Assembly: GCF_003105115.1 (NCBI RefSeq)
Contig: NZ_QETH01000015.1
Location: forward strand, 1 to 64,000
Reading direction: 5' to 3'
Origin: Flavobacterium sp. HTF
GTDB lineage: Bacteria; Bacteroidota; Bacteroidia; Flavobacteriales; Flavobacteriaceae
DNA: 64,000 nucleotides
In this document: piece by piece, positions 34,595 to 43,916 of the stretch
Position numbering within the stretch: the first letter of the stretch is position 1
How the letters are laid out: each line of letters begins with the position of its first letter
The notes under the pieces: generated by a model
The model's database searches: none
What the model was told of the DNA's origin: nothing
Seen by the model: the letters and a program-made list of their open reading frames with translations, nothing else
Translations under genes and position numbers: made by a program

Positions 34595-36754
34595 ATGAAA
34601 AAAATATACTTCATCCTATTAATCATAGGACAATGTGTCTTTTCTCAGAATAAAATCGAAAAAGACACCACCAAATCCCAGGAACTGGAAAACGTATTTG
34701 TGACCGCTAACCGTACGGCAACTTTGCGTAAAGAAACTCCGGTTGCCATTAGCAAATTGACAGCAAAAACGATAAATGAAGCCAAAGCAACTGCGGTTTA
34801 CGAAATTATCAATAAAACACCGGGTGTATTAATGGTCAATTTAGGAAACGAACAGCACATGATGTCGATTCGCCAGCCCATGACCACAAATGCTTATTAT
34901 TTGTATTTGGAAGATGGCTTACCAATTCGCCCAATGGGAATTTTTAATCACAATGCTTTATTAGAAATAAATCAGTTCAATCTTCAGAGTATAGAGGTTG
35001 TAAAAGGCCCGGTTTCTTCTTTATACGGTCCTGAAGCGGTTGGAGGGACAATCAATCTGATTTCACTAAAACCACCTGTTGATCCGGAATTCAAGTTTGG
35101 AGTTCAGGCAGATAATTATGGTTACAGAAGATTTCAGGCAGCAGGCGGGGCAACTGTCGGAAAAGTTGGCTTTCATATTGCCGGAATTTCAAGTCTTCAG
35201 GAAAACGGCTGGATGACCTATTCAGATTATAACAAAGACAATCTGAATGCCAGAATCGATTACAACATCTCCCCTTCTACCCGACTGATTAGTAATACGA
35301 TGTACGGAAAATATTATTCAGATATGAGCGGGAGCGTCAATGAAGAAGCGTTTAATCACAGAACATACAAAAGCACAACTGACTTTACTTATAGAAAATC
35401 AGATGCTTTAAGAACCCGATTAACCCTTGAACATGACTGGAATGATAAATCAAGCAGTTATCTTACCACTTATTTGCGTGATAATAAACTGGGGCAAAAT
35501 CCATCATACGGAATAAAATGGAGCCCGACGGTAAACCCGACAACTGCCAAAGGAGAAATAAATTCGAATAACTTTAAAAGTTATGGTGCCATTGGACAGC
35601 ATACCCAAAAATTTGATTTTCTGAACGCTAAAATCGTTGCAGGCGCATTATATGACTATTCTCCGGTAACCTACTGGTCTTATGTAATTGATTTAAAGGC
35701 AAATTTAAATCCGGGAGAAGCAGGAAAACAAACGGTAGATTCTTATGAAATTATTGCTGAACATCCAGATTCTAAATTAGCCGATTATACAGCAGATATT
35801 TATAATTATGCAGAATATGCTCAATTTAGTTTTAATCCATTTGAAAAATTAGTTATCACAGTTGGCGGTCGTTATGACAATATGAAAATTAATTATAACA
35901 ATGCTTTGGACAATTCTACAGGAAGCAAAGTCTACGATAAAACAACTTATAAAACAGGTTTAAATTACAATCCATTTGATTTTGCAGGGTTTTATGGAAA
36001 TTATTCACAAGGTTTTGCTCCTCCGGGAATTACTTCAATTTTCAGGACAAAACCCGGAACCGGCGGAACAACAGGAGTTCCTGCTGATTTTTATTATAAT
36101 CTGGAACCCGCAACTTTTGATAATTATGAAATTGGCGGATGGCTTTCCTTCTTCGAAAATAAATTAAATATTGACTACGCTTTCTATTATATGGAAGGAA
36201 AAAATGAATTGTTAAGTATCAAACTTCCGGATAATTCTACCGATTATCGTTCTGCCGGAGAAACACGTCACAAAGGAATTGAATTTGGTGCTTCATACAG
36301 ACCATCAAAACAATTCAATATTCGCCTTGGCGGAACTTATGCGCAACATACCTATATTGATTTTAAACTTTCAGACAAACCGTCAGATCCGGTTCAGGAT
36401 TTAAATGGAAAAGAAATGCCTGCGGCTCCGAAATGGTCCGGAAATTCTGAAGCAACGTACTATCCAAACTGGCTTCCCAATTTTAGGACTTCAATCGAAT
36501 GGCAGTTGGTCGGAAGTTATTACCAGGATCAAATCAATACGGTAAAATATGACGGATACAATTTGTTTAACGCCAGAATTGGCTATCAGTGGAAGAAAAT
36601 TGAGATTTACGGAAATGTACTGAACCTAACAGATAAATTATATGCTTATAATGTTTCCAGAGCCAATACAACGGGTGCACAGCCAACTTATACCGCAGCA
36701 GCACCGAGAACTTTTGTTTTTGGAATCCAGTATAATTTTTCATTAAAAAAATAG
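34595..36754 (+). CDS. TonB-dependent receptor, probable metal/metallophore importer
   Basis: 719 aa. It has a signal peptide (YFILLIIGQCVFSQ), a plug domain (about 35-160: VFVTANRTATLRKETPVAI, IEVVKGPVSSLYGPEAVGG, GTINLIS) and a 22-strand barrel with C-terminal VFGIQYNFSLKK. No carboxypeptidase-regulatory domain is present, so it is of the siderophore/copper class rather than SusC. The plug carries NEQHMMSIRQPM (85-96), rich in His and Met, an arrangement suited to copper. It lies between copy 2 of the Cys-motif protein and PepSY. The specific ligand is unknown. Confidence 0.88.
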   Translation: MKKIYFILLIIGQCVFSQNKIEKDTTKSQELENVFVTANRTATLRKETPVAISKLTAKTINEAKATAVYEIINKTPGVLMVNLGNEQHMMSIRQPMTTNAYYLYLEDGLPIRPMGIFNHNALLEINQFNLQSIEVVKGPVSSLYGPEAVGGTINLISLKPPVDPEFKFGVQADNYGYRRFQAAGGATVGKVGFHIAGISSLQENGWMTYSDYNKDNLNARIDYNISPSTRLISNTMYGKYYSDMSGSVNEEAFNHRTYKSTTDFTYRKSDALRTRLTLEHDWNDKSSSYLTTYLRDNKLGQNPSYGIKWSPTVNPTTAKGEINSNNFKSYGAIGQHTQKFDFLNAKIVAGALYDYSPVTYWSYVIDLKANLNPGEAGKQTVDSYEIIAEHPDSKLADYTADIYNYAEYAQFSFNPFEKLVITVGGRYDNMKINYNNALDNSTGSKVYDKTTYKTGLNYNPFDFAGFYGNYSQGFAPPGITSIFRTKPGTGGTTGVPADFYYNLEPATFDNYEIGGWLSFFENKLNIDYAFYYMEGKNELLSIKLPDNSTDYRSAGETRHKGIEFGASYRPSKQFNIRLGGTYAQHTYIDFKLSDKPSDPVQDLNGKEMPAAPKWSGNSEATYYPNWLPNFRTSIEWQLVGSYYQDQINTVKYDGYNLFNARIGYQWKKIEIYGNVLNLTDKLYAYNVSRANTTGAQPTYTAAAPRTFVFGIQYNFSLKK

Positions 36755-36756
36755 CA

Positions 36757-38352
36757 ATGAGTAAAGAAAAAAACAAAAAGATTTCTAAAAAGAAGGATTC
36801 CAAATTCATTAAAAAAATCAAGCAGCACATGTATAAGTGGCATCGTGTTATTGGTTTGATTACTATAATTCCGGTTATTTTCTGGACATTATCAGGTTTG
36901 ATGCATCCGTTTATGGCACATTTTTTTAAACCTGAAATCGCTCACGATAAAATAGAACAGCAGGTTATTGACAAAAATAAGCTGCAGTTTTCGATTCAGG
37001 AAGTTTTAAAGCAAAACAGCATCAATGATTTTAAAAACTTCAGAATCGTTTCTTTCAACAATGCAACATACTATCAGGTAAAACTGATTCCCGGTGATTT
37101 ATTGTATTTTGATGCTTCAAATGGTAAAAAACTGGAAAACGGTGATCAGAAATATGCCGAATGGCTTTCGCGTTATTTTCTTGACGATCAAAAAAGTCCG
37201 GTAAAAAAGATTGAAGTTGTTACCGAATTTACTTCGCAATATAAATATGTGAATCGTTATTTACCGGTTTATAAATTAAGTTTTGACCGCCCCGATGCGA
37301 TGCAGATTTATGTTGAAACCTTATCCGGTAAGCTGGCTACATATAATCCGGCATCAAGACAGTTTTTTATCTGGTTCTTTGATACTTTTCATAACTGGTC
37401 TTTTATGGATGCCATTACGAACAACAGTATCCGGATTATTACTATGATTTTCCTGTTGTCGGTTATTGGATTTTCTGCTTTGAGCGGGATTTTAATTTAT
37501 GGTTTGCTGTGGAAACAATTCAAGAAAACCGATAGTGCACAACCCAAAAAAGGATTGAGAAAATACCATCGCCAAATCGGGATCTGGGTTTCGCTCTTTA
37601 CGCTGACATTCGCATTTAGCGGTGCTTATCACGCTACCACAAAATGGTCGCCTTATACTTTGTCACAGATGGTTTATGAACCTACATTTTCGACCAAAGA
37701 AATTCCGGTTGCCAATAATAATCTGAATCTGGACTGGAACCGTTTTGAAAATATCGGCATCATAATGCTAAACGATACTATATATTATCGTTGTCAGCTG
37801 ACTGAAAAAGAGACTCGAAAATTCAGAAAACCAACAGGCGATTCTAAATGGAATAAAAAAGATTCAAAATCAGAAGTAGTTTATATTAATGCAGCCACTA
37901 ATCAAATTGTGCCAGATATTGATCTACAATACGCAGAATTTTTAGCGTACTATTTTACAGACGGTACGCCAAAAGGAGCTTGTTGCGAAATGGACGTAAG
38001 TTCTGGTGAAGAACCTCATCCAGCTCTGGAAAACGTAAAATTAGCAGAATCAAAAGTTCTGACTGATTTTGAAAGCAGGGAATATGGCTTTGTCAATAAA
38101 AGACTTCCGGTTATAAAACTGACTTATGACACTCCGGAGAAAACATCCTATTTTATTGAAACAGCAACGTCAAGACTGGCGGCAGTTGTTACAACTTCGG
38201 ATAAAGTAGAAGGGTATTCTTTTGCCATCCTGCATAAATTTTTATTTATGGACTGGGCAGGAAAAAATATCCGTGACCTGGCAACAGTTTTAGCGGCGCT
38301 GTCTATTTTAATCGTCAGTGTTTTAGGCTTTATTCTTTTTCTGAAAAAATAG
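36757..38352 (+). CDS. PepSY-associated transmembrane protein
   Basis: 531 aa. PepSY_TM architecture: a basic N-terminus, TM1 near 30-50 with YKWHRVIGLITIIPVIFWTLSGLMHP, TM2 near 222-248, TM3 near 280-302 with YHRQIGIWVSLFTLTFAFSG, and a last TM at 505-528. Large periplasmic loops contain PepSY-like segments. A PKGACCEMDVSSG segment (two adjacent Cys plus Met) is unusual and could be a metal site. Relatives next to TonB receptors are thought to reduce or release imported iron or copper at the inner membrane. Its ATG is 2 nt after the receptor stop, so co-expression is certain. Confidence 0.87.
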   Translation: MSKEKNKKISKKKDSKFIKKIKQHMYKWHRVIGLITIIPVIFWTLSGLMHPFMAHFFKPEIAHDKIEQQVIDKNKLQFSIQEVLKQNSINDFKNFRIVSFNNATYYQVKLIPGDLLYFDASNGKKLENGDQKYAEWLSRYFLDDQKSPVKKIEVVTEFTSQYKYVNRYLPVYKLSFDRPDAMQIYVETLSGKLATYNPASRQFFIWFFDTFHNWSFMDAITNNSIRIITMIFLLSVIGFSALSGILIYGLLWKQFKKTDSAQPKKGLRKYHRQIGIWVSLFTLTFAFSGAYHATTKWSPYTLSQMVYEPTFSTKEIPVANNNLNLDWNRFENIGIIMLNDTIYYRCQLTEKETRKFRKPTGDSKWNKKDSKSEVVYINAATNQIVPDIDLQYAEFLAYYFTDGTPKGACCEMDVSSGEEPHPALENVKLAESKVLTDFESREYGFVNKRLPVIKLTYDTPEKTSYFIETATSRLAAVVTTSDKVEGYSFAILHKFLFMDWAGKNIRDLATVLAALSILIVSVLGFILFLKK

Positions 38353-38353
38353 A

Positions 38354-38438
38354 TTAAAGGTTCTGAGGTTCTAAGATGCTGAGATACTAAGTTTAATTCT
38401 CTTAGAATCTCAGAACCTTAGAATCTTAGTATCTTTAA
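38354..38438. repeat. Word-type inverted repeat / terminator region
   Basis: AAAGGTTCTGAGGTTCTAAG on the left mirrors CTTAGAATCTCAGAACCTTAG on the right; the element fills the gap between the convergent PepSY and TrmH genes. Same class as 9487-9573. Confidence 0.6.
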
Positions 38439-38445
38439 AAAAACT

Positions 38446-39108
38446 TTATCTGGGATTTTCCTCAAAGTATCTGGCTTCTATTCGCTTAATATCTTTAATC
38501 GAGCTTTTTGCCCAGGCAAGACGTTTTTCAAGGATTTCCTGTTCTGATAATTGCCACTTTATATCTGAATTCCGTAAACGGTTGGTTAGGTTTTGAATGA
38601 TGATTGCTGCAGAAACTGAAATATTTAAACTTTCTGTAAAACCTACCATCGGTATTTTTAGAAAACCATCGGCTTTGTCTAAGATTTCCTGAGAAAGTCC
38701 GTCACGTTCTGTACCGAAGAATAAGGCACTTGGTTTTGTAATATCAAAATCTTCGAGCAAACAGTCATTTTCGTGAGGTGTAGTAGCAATAATTTGATAC
38801 CCCTGATTTTTTAAAGTCGAAACACAATTGGTAATCGAATCAAACTGATTGATATCTACCCATTTTTGAGCACCCATTGCAATTTCTTTATCGATTCTTT
38901 TACCATAACGCTGCTCGATAATATTAAGTTCCTGAATTCCGAAAACCTCACAGCTTCGCATTACTGCACTTGTATTGTGCATCTGAAAAACATCCTCAAC
39001 AGCAATTGTAAAATGTTTGGTACGATTGGCTAAAACTTTCAGAAACTTTTCTTTACGGTTGTCAGTTAATATATTTTCAAGGAATGCGAGATAATCTAAA
39101 TCAGTCAT
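38446..39108 (-). CDS. tRNA (guanosine-2'-O)-methyltransferase, TrmH/SpoU family
   Basis: 220 aa from MTDLDYLAFLENIL (an upstream ATG adds 7 unconserved residues). SpoU signatures: NTSAVMRSCEVFGI (motif 1), LFFGTERDGLS (motif 2) and MVGFTESLNISVSAAII (motif 3), which form the knotted SAM-binding site. It resembles TrmH, which 2'-O-methylates G18 of tRNAs; a 23S rRNA target cannot be excluded. It stands alone. Confidence 0.9.
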   Translation of the reverse strand: MTDLDYLAFLENILTDNRKEKFLKVLANRTKHFTIAVEDVFQMHNTSAVMRSCEVFGIQELNIIEQRYGKRIDKEIAMGAQKWVDINQFDSITNCVSTLKNQGYQIIATTPHENDCLLEDFDITKPSALFFGTERDGLSQEILDKADGFLKIPMVGFTESLNISVSAAIIIQNLTNRLRNSDIKWQLSEQEILEKRLAWAKSSIKDIKRIEARYFEENPR

Positions 39109-39163
39109 TTTTGGTGTTATTTGCCGCAAAAATACTAAAAAAGAATTGTTTATAAAGTAGTGT

Positions 39164-40693
39164 TTAACTCCTTCCGGCTAACTGTCCTGTTATTTTCTCA
39201 TCCAGCCTTTTGTATAAATAATTTACCTTTTCGACATCAATCGGTAATTTTTCATTTATAAAAACATCTCCCGTAAAGGCACTTTTTTCATTTTTAGAGT
39301 GCTTTTTCAGACGCTCGTACATTTGATCTACTTCTTCGATATAATAATCCGCATTTATAATCGTAAGAAACCGGTCTAAAATGGTTTTCATTCCTTCATT
39401 ATAATTGTATATTGAAACATTTGGGTCTTTTTCAGAAAAATCATTGTAGGCCTTAAAATATTCCTCAAGAACAACCGCACCATATTGATGAAAGTCAATT
39501 TCGTCAATTTCCTGATTACTAAGCCCAAAAACATCAGCCGGAAGCAGATTTGGAACCATATGCATTCCTCTTAATTTTGAATGGGATTTTAAAACCTCAA
39601 CCGGATTTCGGTAAAGCAGCACAAAAGGCAACTCCGAAAAAATGGATCGTAATTCGGCCGTTTTAAATATATGCCAGGAATCCAGTTTTATAATTAAATT
39701 CTTTTCATCCGGGAATCGTTTTTGACCTAAGATCCTGATTACCGCTTTGATAAGATCTCTTTTTTTGGCAGAATCAAACGCCTTACTCCTCAAAATCAGA
39801 TCAATAATCGGAGCTTCTGCTACCACTATATTTTGTGGGGAAACGGCCAAAGATTGCGCAAGCATTGTGGAGCCGCAACGCGAAACATGAAATACAAAAG
39901 CCTTTAAGTCGGCAGAAGTCAATTGAGCGGCCCAGTCAATAAGGTTTTCCGCAGTACTTACAACCTTAAATCTTTTGGAATTAACGGAATGGCTTTGGCA
40001 TTTTGACAGTGTCTCTTCAAAAAATGGCTCCAAATATCTTTTCTCTCCCAAATAAATCCACTCAAAATATATTTTATCGTCTTTTTCAATTAATTTATTG
40101 GGAATCCAGTGCAAAAGTGGATGATTGATGTTTTCCGTATTTGAAAAGGCAGTTTCAAAAGCAGCTGTATCACCTAAACTGTTTAGAATAAAAGAATAAA
40201 GTTTTTCTGTTGAAACTGATTCTGATTCTGAATCGGTTCTTATTACTAAATCGGCTTTTAGGGGAATCTCGTAGACATCACTAATTCCGGTAAAATTTTT
40301 AATCTTATTGATATCCTCATCCGGTAAAAGTGCTTTTTTATACAAGCCTTTAGGGTCTCTTTTGATAAGACTCTCTATAGAACAATCCAGAAATACCGTT
40401 TTTACGAATTTGTGCTGACTCAATTTATTTCTCAAATCCTCGTAAGGATTAATCACTGACATTAAGACAATCACATTTGACTGAACAAATTCCTGACCGA
40501 GCTTAAAAAGCCGTTTGATGTTTTTCTGTCTGTCTTCTTTTGAAAATCCCAGGTCTTTGCAAAGTGTTTTTCTGTAACTATCTCCATCGACAACTTCTAC
40601 TTTGTGCCCTCTTGCTGACAGTAAATGCGCTACATTTTTGGCTAAAGTAGTTTTACCGGAACCCGACAAACCTGTAAATTGAATTAAAATCAT
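39164..40693 (-). CDS. APS kinase-sulfotransferase fusion
   Basis: 509 aa. Residues 1-~175 are adenylylsulfate kinase (CysC): P-loop GLSGSGKTT (8-16), DGDSYRKTLCKDLGFS (36-51), DRQKNI, and KGLYKKAL (115-122), producing the sulfate donor PAPS. Residues ~265-505 are a sulfotransferase: the 5'-phosphosulfate loop FHVSRCGSTMLAQS (268-281) and the 3'-phosphate site YRNPVEVLKS (361-370). So it makes and uses PAPS in one chain. No sulfate-assimilation genes are nearby. The acceptor (glycan, lipid or small molecule) is unknown. The start is set at MILIQFTGLSG; an upstream ATG would add 20 residues. Confidence 0.85.
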   Translation of the reverse strand: MILIQFTGLSGSGKTTLAKNVAHLLSARGHKVEVVDGDSYRKTLCKDLGFSKEDRQKNIKRLFKLGQEFVQSNVIVLMSVINPYEDLRNKLSQHKFVKTVFLDCSIESLIKRDPKGLYKKALLPDEDINKIKNFTGISDVYEIPLKADLVIRTDSESESVSTEKLYSFILNSLGDTAAFETAFSNTENINHPLLHWIPNKLIEKDDKIYFEWIYLGEKRYLEPFFEETLSKCQSHSVNSKRFKVVSTAENLIDWAAQLTSADLKAFVFHVSRCGSTMLAQSLAVSPQNIVVAEAPIIDLILRSKAFDSAKKRDLIKAVIRILGQKRFPDEKNLIIKLDSWHIFKTAELRSIFSELPFVLLYRNPVEVLKSHSKLRGMHMVPNLLPADVFGLSNQEIDEIDFHQYGAVVLEEYFKAYNDFSEKDPNVSIYNYNEGMKTILDRFLTIINADYYIEEVDQMYERLKKHSKNEKSAFTGDVFINEKLPIDVEKVNYLYKRLDEKITGQLAGRS

Positions 40694-40867
40694 TTCAGAA
40701 TTTCTTTTATTTAATATAATATTAAAACTAAATAAATTACAAAGTCTAAACAATAAGTATAACTACGCTTTATTTCTCTTAAAAAAACAAAAACCTGTCG
40801 CGTAAGTCTTATCTTTTCTGTAGGATTGAATACATAAATTGCTATTTTTATCTTTTAATAAATAAGC

Positions 40868-41569
40868 ATGAAAAAGAAATTAGTCATTTTAACCGGAGCC
40901 GGAATCAGTGCCGAAAGCGGAATAAAAACTTTTCGCGACAGTGATGGTTTATGGGAAGGTCATGATGTAATGGAAGTTGCCACTCCGGAAGGCTGGCATA
41001 AAAACCAGAATTTGGTACTAGATTTTTATAACAAAAGACGTCAACAGCTCAAAGAAGTGCAGCCGAATTTGGGGCATCAGATTTTAGCCGAACTGGAAAA
41101 TAATTTTGATGTACATATTATTACGCAAAACGTAGATGATTTGCACGAGCGTGCAGGAAGTACACAAGTTTTGCATCTGCATGGCGAATTACTGAAAGTA
41201 AGAAGTACACAAAACAAAAACCTCATTCTGGATTGGTCAGATGATTTATTTACAGGCGATTTTGATCAGAACGGACATCAGCTGCGACCGCATATTGTAT
41301 GGTTTGGAGAGGAAGTTCCTGCTCTGGAAGAAGCAATTGACATTACAGAAACTGCTGATTATTTTGCAGTGATTGGAACCTCATTACAGGTTTATCCCGC
41401 TGCGGGACTTATTTCGTATACTCCGGCTACAACTCCGGTTTTTTATATTGACCCAAAACCTATTTCTATTCCGAATATTAGAAACAAAGTAGAAACAATT
41501 GCCAAATTTGCCTCGACAGGAGTTGCCGATTTAAGAGAAAGATTGTTTGAATTAGAACAGATAAAATGA
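40868..41569 (+). CDS. cobB: NAD-dependent protein deacylase, sirtuin class III-like
   Basis: 233 aa. The Rossmann core shows GAGISAESGIKTFRDSDGLW (residues 11-30), ITQNVDDLHERAG, the catalytic His in LHLHGEL, and the late VIGTSLQVYPA. Tyr and Arg in the FYNKRR segment match the Y-x-x-R motif of CobB/SIRT5, which favours removal of succinyl or malonyl groups. The protein has no cysteine at all, so the usual four-Cys zinc site is missing. Its stop overlaps the next ATG (ATGA), so it is coupled with the hydroxylase gene. Confidence 0.9.
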   Translation: MKKKLVILTGAGISAESGIKTFRDSDGLWEGHDVMEVATPEGWHKNQNLVLDFYNKRRQQLKEVQPNLGHQILAELENNFDVHIITQNVDDLHERAGSTQVLHLHGELLKVRSTQNKNLILDWSDDLFTGDFDQNGHQLRPHIVWFGEEVPALEEAIDITETADYFAVIGTSLQVYPAAGLISYTPATTPVFYIDPKPISIPNIRNKVETIAKFASTGVADLRERLFELEQIK

Positions 41570-42258
41570 TTTTTGAAAGCTGGTTAACCTATTTATCTCA
41601 GTACAATTTATTTGTGTTGTTTGTTTTCTTTTTGATTGAAAACGCAGCATTGTTTTATCTTTCAATTTTAATTGGAAAAATTCTGGAACCTGAAAATACA
41701 ATACTTCATCGCACTGATATTAAATGGCTTGTTTCAACAGTGATTTGCAATACCTTTATAACCTTATTGGGATATGAATTATATCTTTACGGAATTCTGA
41801 AAATAGATTTTTCACCTTCTGCTATTTTCCTGATTTTAGATACTCTGCTATTGATTTTATTAATGGACTTTTTTATGTTTTGTTTCCATTATCTGGTACA
41901 TCATTTAAAATGGTTTTATCCTATCCACAAACTTCATCACACCCATGTAGAGACCAGCGTTTACAGTTTATTTGTACTTCATCCGGTAGAAACTTTTGGT
42001 TTTGGTTTTATATGGCTGTTTTTGATTTCTGTTTTAGAACTCAATTATATTAGTATTATTATTTATCTGATTTTAAATTTATCATACGGAATTTTCGGTC
42101 ACTTAAAAACCGATATTTTTCCACATTTCTGGTACAACAACTACTTTACAAAATGGATTTCAACAACAAAATTTCATTCTAATCACCACAAAAACGAATC
42201 TCGCAATTATGGTTTTTATTTTACGATTTGGGATAAAATCTTCAAAACCACAATTTAA
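41566..42258 (+). CDS. Sterol desaturase / fatty acid hydroxylase family membrane protein
   Basis: 230 aa with four or five membrane segments and the eight-His diiron pattern of the family: HYLVHH (127-132), HKLHHTH (139-145) and HSNHHK near the C-terminus. It uses O2 to hydroxylate or desaturate lipid chains at the membrane. It overlaps the sirtuin gene by 4 nt. No sterol pathway is expected in this organism, so a fatty-acid or carotenoid-like lipid is the likelier substrate. Confidence 0.87.
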   Translation: MIFESWLTYLSQYNLFVLFVFFLIENAALFYLSILIGKILEPENTILHRTDIKWLVSTVICNTFITLLGYELYLYGILKIDFSPSAIFLILDTLLLILLMDFFMFCFHYLVHHLKWFYPIHKLHHTHVETSVYSLFVLHPVETFGFGFIWLFLISVLELNYISIIIYLILNLSYGIFGHLKTDIFPHFWYNNYFTKWISTTKFHSNHHKNESRNYGFYFTIWDKIFKTTI

Positions 42259-42316
42259 ATCACAATATAGAGGCATAATAACTTCTAACTAGCTTTCAGA
42301 AGTTTTAACAATACCT

Positions 42317-42324
42317 TATATTTG
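42317..42324 (+). promoter_or_regulatory. -7 element of the purB promoter
   Basis: TATATTTG matches TAnnTTTG and ends 25 nt before the purB ATG. No matching -33 TTG is seen at the normal distance. Confidence 0.5.
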
Positions 42325-42349
42325 CACCTTTCGAAAAAACAACAAAACA

Positions 42350-43696
42350 ATGACTACTCTAAACGAATTGAATGCTATATCGCCAATCGACGGAAGATAT
42401 AGAAATAAAACTCTTTCATTAGCACCTTTCTTCTCAGAAGAAGCCCTGATTAAATACCGTGTTTTGGTTGAAGTGGAATATTTTATTGCTTTATGCCAGA
42501 TTCCGTTACCTCAACTAAAAGATGTGAATTCAAATTTATTTGACAGTTTGCGTAACATCTACAAAGACTTTTCTACTGAAGATGCCCTTTGGATCAAAGA
42601 AACAGAGAAAGTTACCAATCACGATGTAAAAGCCGTTGAGTATTTTATTAAAGATGCTTTTGAAAAACTGGGTTTATCTCAACACAAAGAGTTCATTCAT
42701 TTCGGATTAACCTCTCAGGATATTAATAACACTGCAATTCCGCTTTCTACAAAAGAAGCTTTTGAGCAGGTTTATATGCCAACTTTAATTTCTTTGATTT
42801 CTAAATTAAAAGAATTAAGCACAGAATGGAAAGACATTCCAATGTTGGCGCGTACACACGGACAACCGGCGTCTCCTACCCGTTTAGGAAAAGAAATCCT
42901 GGTTTTTGTAGAGCGTTTGGAAGAACAGATGAGATTGTTGTTCAATATTCCGTTTGCTGCTAAATTTGGCGGAGCAACCGGAAACTTCAACGCGCATCAT
43001 GTAGCGTATCCTCAGATTGACTGGAAACAATTTGGAAATAAATTTGTTGAAACTGATCTTGGTTTACAACACTCTTTTCCAACAACACAAATAGAGCATT
43101 ATGATCATTTTGCAGCATTTTTTGATGCTTTAAAAAGAATCAACAATATCATTATCGATTTAGACCGTGATATCTGGACTTATGTTTCAATGGATTATTT
43201 CAAACAAAAAATCAAAGCGGGCGAAATCGGATCTTCTGCGATGCCGCATAAAGTAAACCCGATTGATTTTGAAAATTCTGAAGGAAATTTAGGAATGGCA
43301 AATGCTATTTTTGAACATTTGTCAGCTAAACTGCCAATTTCGAGATTACAGCGTGATTTAACAGACAGTACAGTTCTTCGTAATATTGGCGTACCTATTG
43401 GCCACACTATTATTGCTTTTGAAGCGACACTAAAAGGTTTAAATAAATTATTGCTTAACGAATCTAAATTTGCCGAAGATTTAGAAAGAAACTGGGCAGT
43501 GGTAGCAGAAGCAATTCAGACTATTTTGCGTCGTGAGGCATATCCAAATCCTTATGAAGCCCTAAAAGGTTTAACAAGAACAAACGAAGCTATAGATAAA
43601 AAAGCAATTCACAATTTTATTGCGACTTTAGATGTTTCTGATGCCATCAGAGCCGAATTAATGCAAATAACTCCTGCTAATTACACAGGAATTTAA
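42350..43696 (+). CDS. purB: Adenylosuccinate lyase
   Basis: 448 aa. PurB cleaves adenylosuccinate to AMP and fumarate and SAICAR to AICAR in purine synthesis. Family signatures: the start ISPIDGRYR, TNHDVKAVEYF, GLTSQDINNTAIPL, MLARTHGQPASPTRLGKE, and the signature GSSAMPHKVNPIDFENSEGN with the catalytic Ser in the mobile loop. Followed directly by a terminator. Confidence 0.97.
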   Translation: MTTLNELNAISPIDGRYRNKTLSLAPFFSEEALIKYRVLVEVEYFIALCQIPLPQLKDVNSNLFDSLRNIYKDFSTEDALWIKETEKVTNHDVKAVEYFIKDAFEKLGLSQHKEFIHFGLTSQDINNTAIPLSTKEAFEQVYMPTLISLISKLKELSTEWKDIPMLARTHGQPASPTRLGKEILVFVERLEEQMRLLFNIPFAAKFGGATGNFNAHHVAYPQIDWKQFGNKFVETDLGLQHSFPTTQIEHYDHFAAFFDALKRINNIIIDLDRDIWTYVSMDYFKQKIKAGEIGSSAMPHKVNPIDFENSEGNLGMANAIFEHLSAKLPISRLQRDLTDSTVLRNIGVPIGHTIIAFEATLKGLNKLLLNESKFAEDLERNWAVVAEAIQTILRREAYPNPYEALKGLTRTNEAIDKKAIHNFIATLDVSDAIRAELMQITPANYTGI

Positions 43697-43720
43697 ATAA
43701 AACCTAAAATATTTTGTCAA

Positions 43721-43752
43721 AAAAAGCTATCTTTATCGGGATAGCTTTTTTT
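43721..43752 (+). terminator. Terminator of purB
   Basis: AAAAAGCTATC pairs with GATAGCTTTTT and runs into T residues. Confidence 0.9.
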
Positions 43753-43916
43753 ATTAATTATTTTGAGCAAAACTAGCCGGATTACTTCACAGATCTTTAT
43801 TTTGATAAAAATCAGTTGAATTTTCATTTGAAATGAAAAGCTTTTTCTTAAAATTTGATTTTTAAGTAAAGCCTGATCAGAAAGCTGGTTAAGCTCCTGA
43901 ACAAAAATACCACTTT

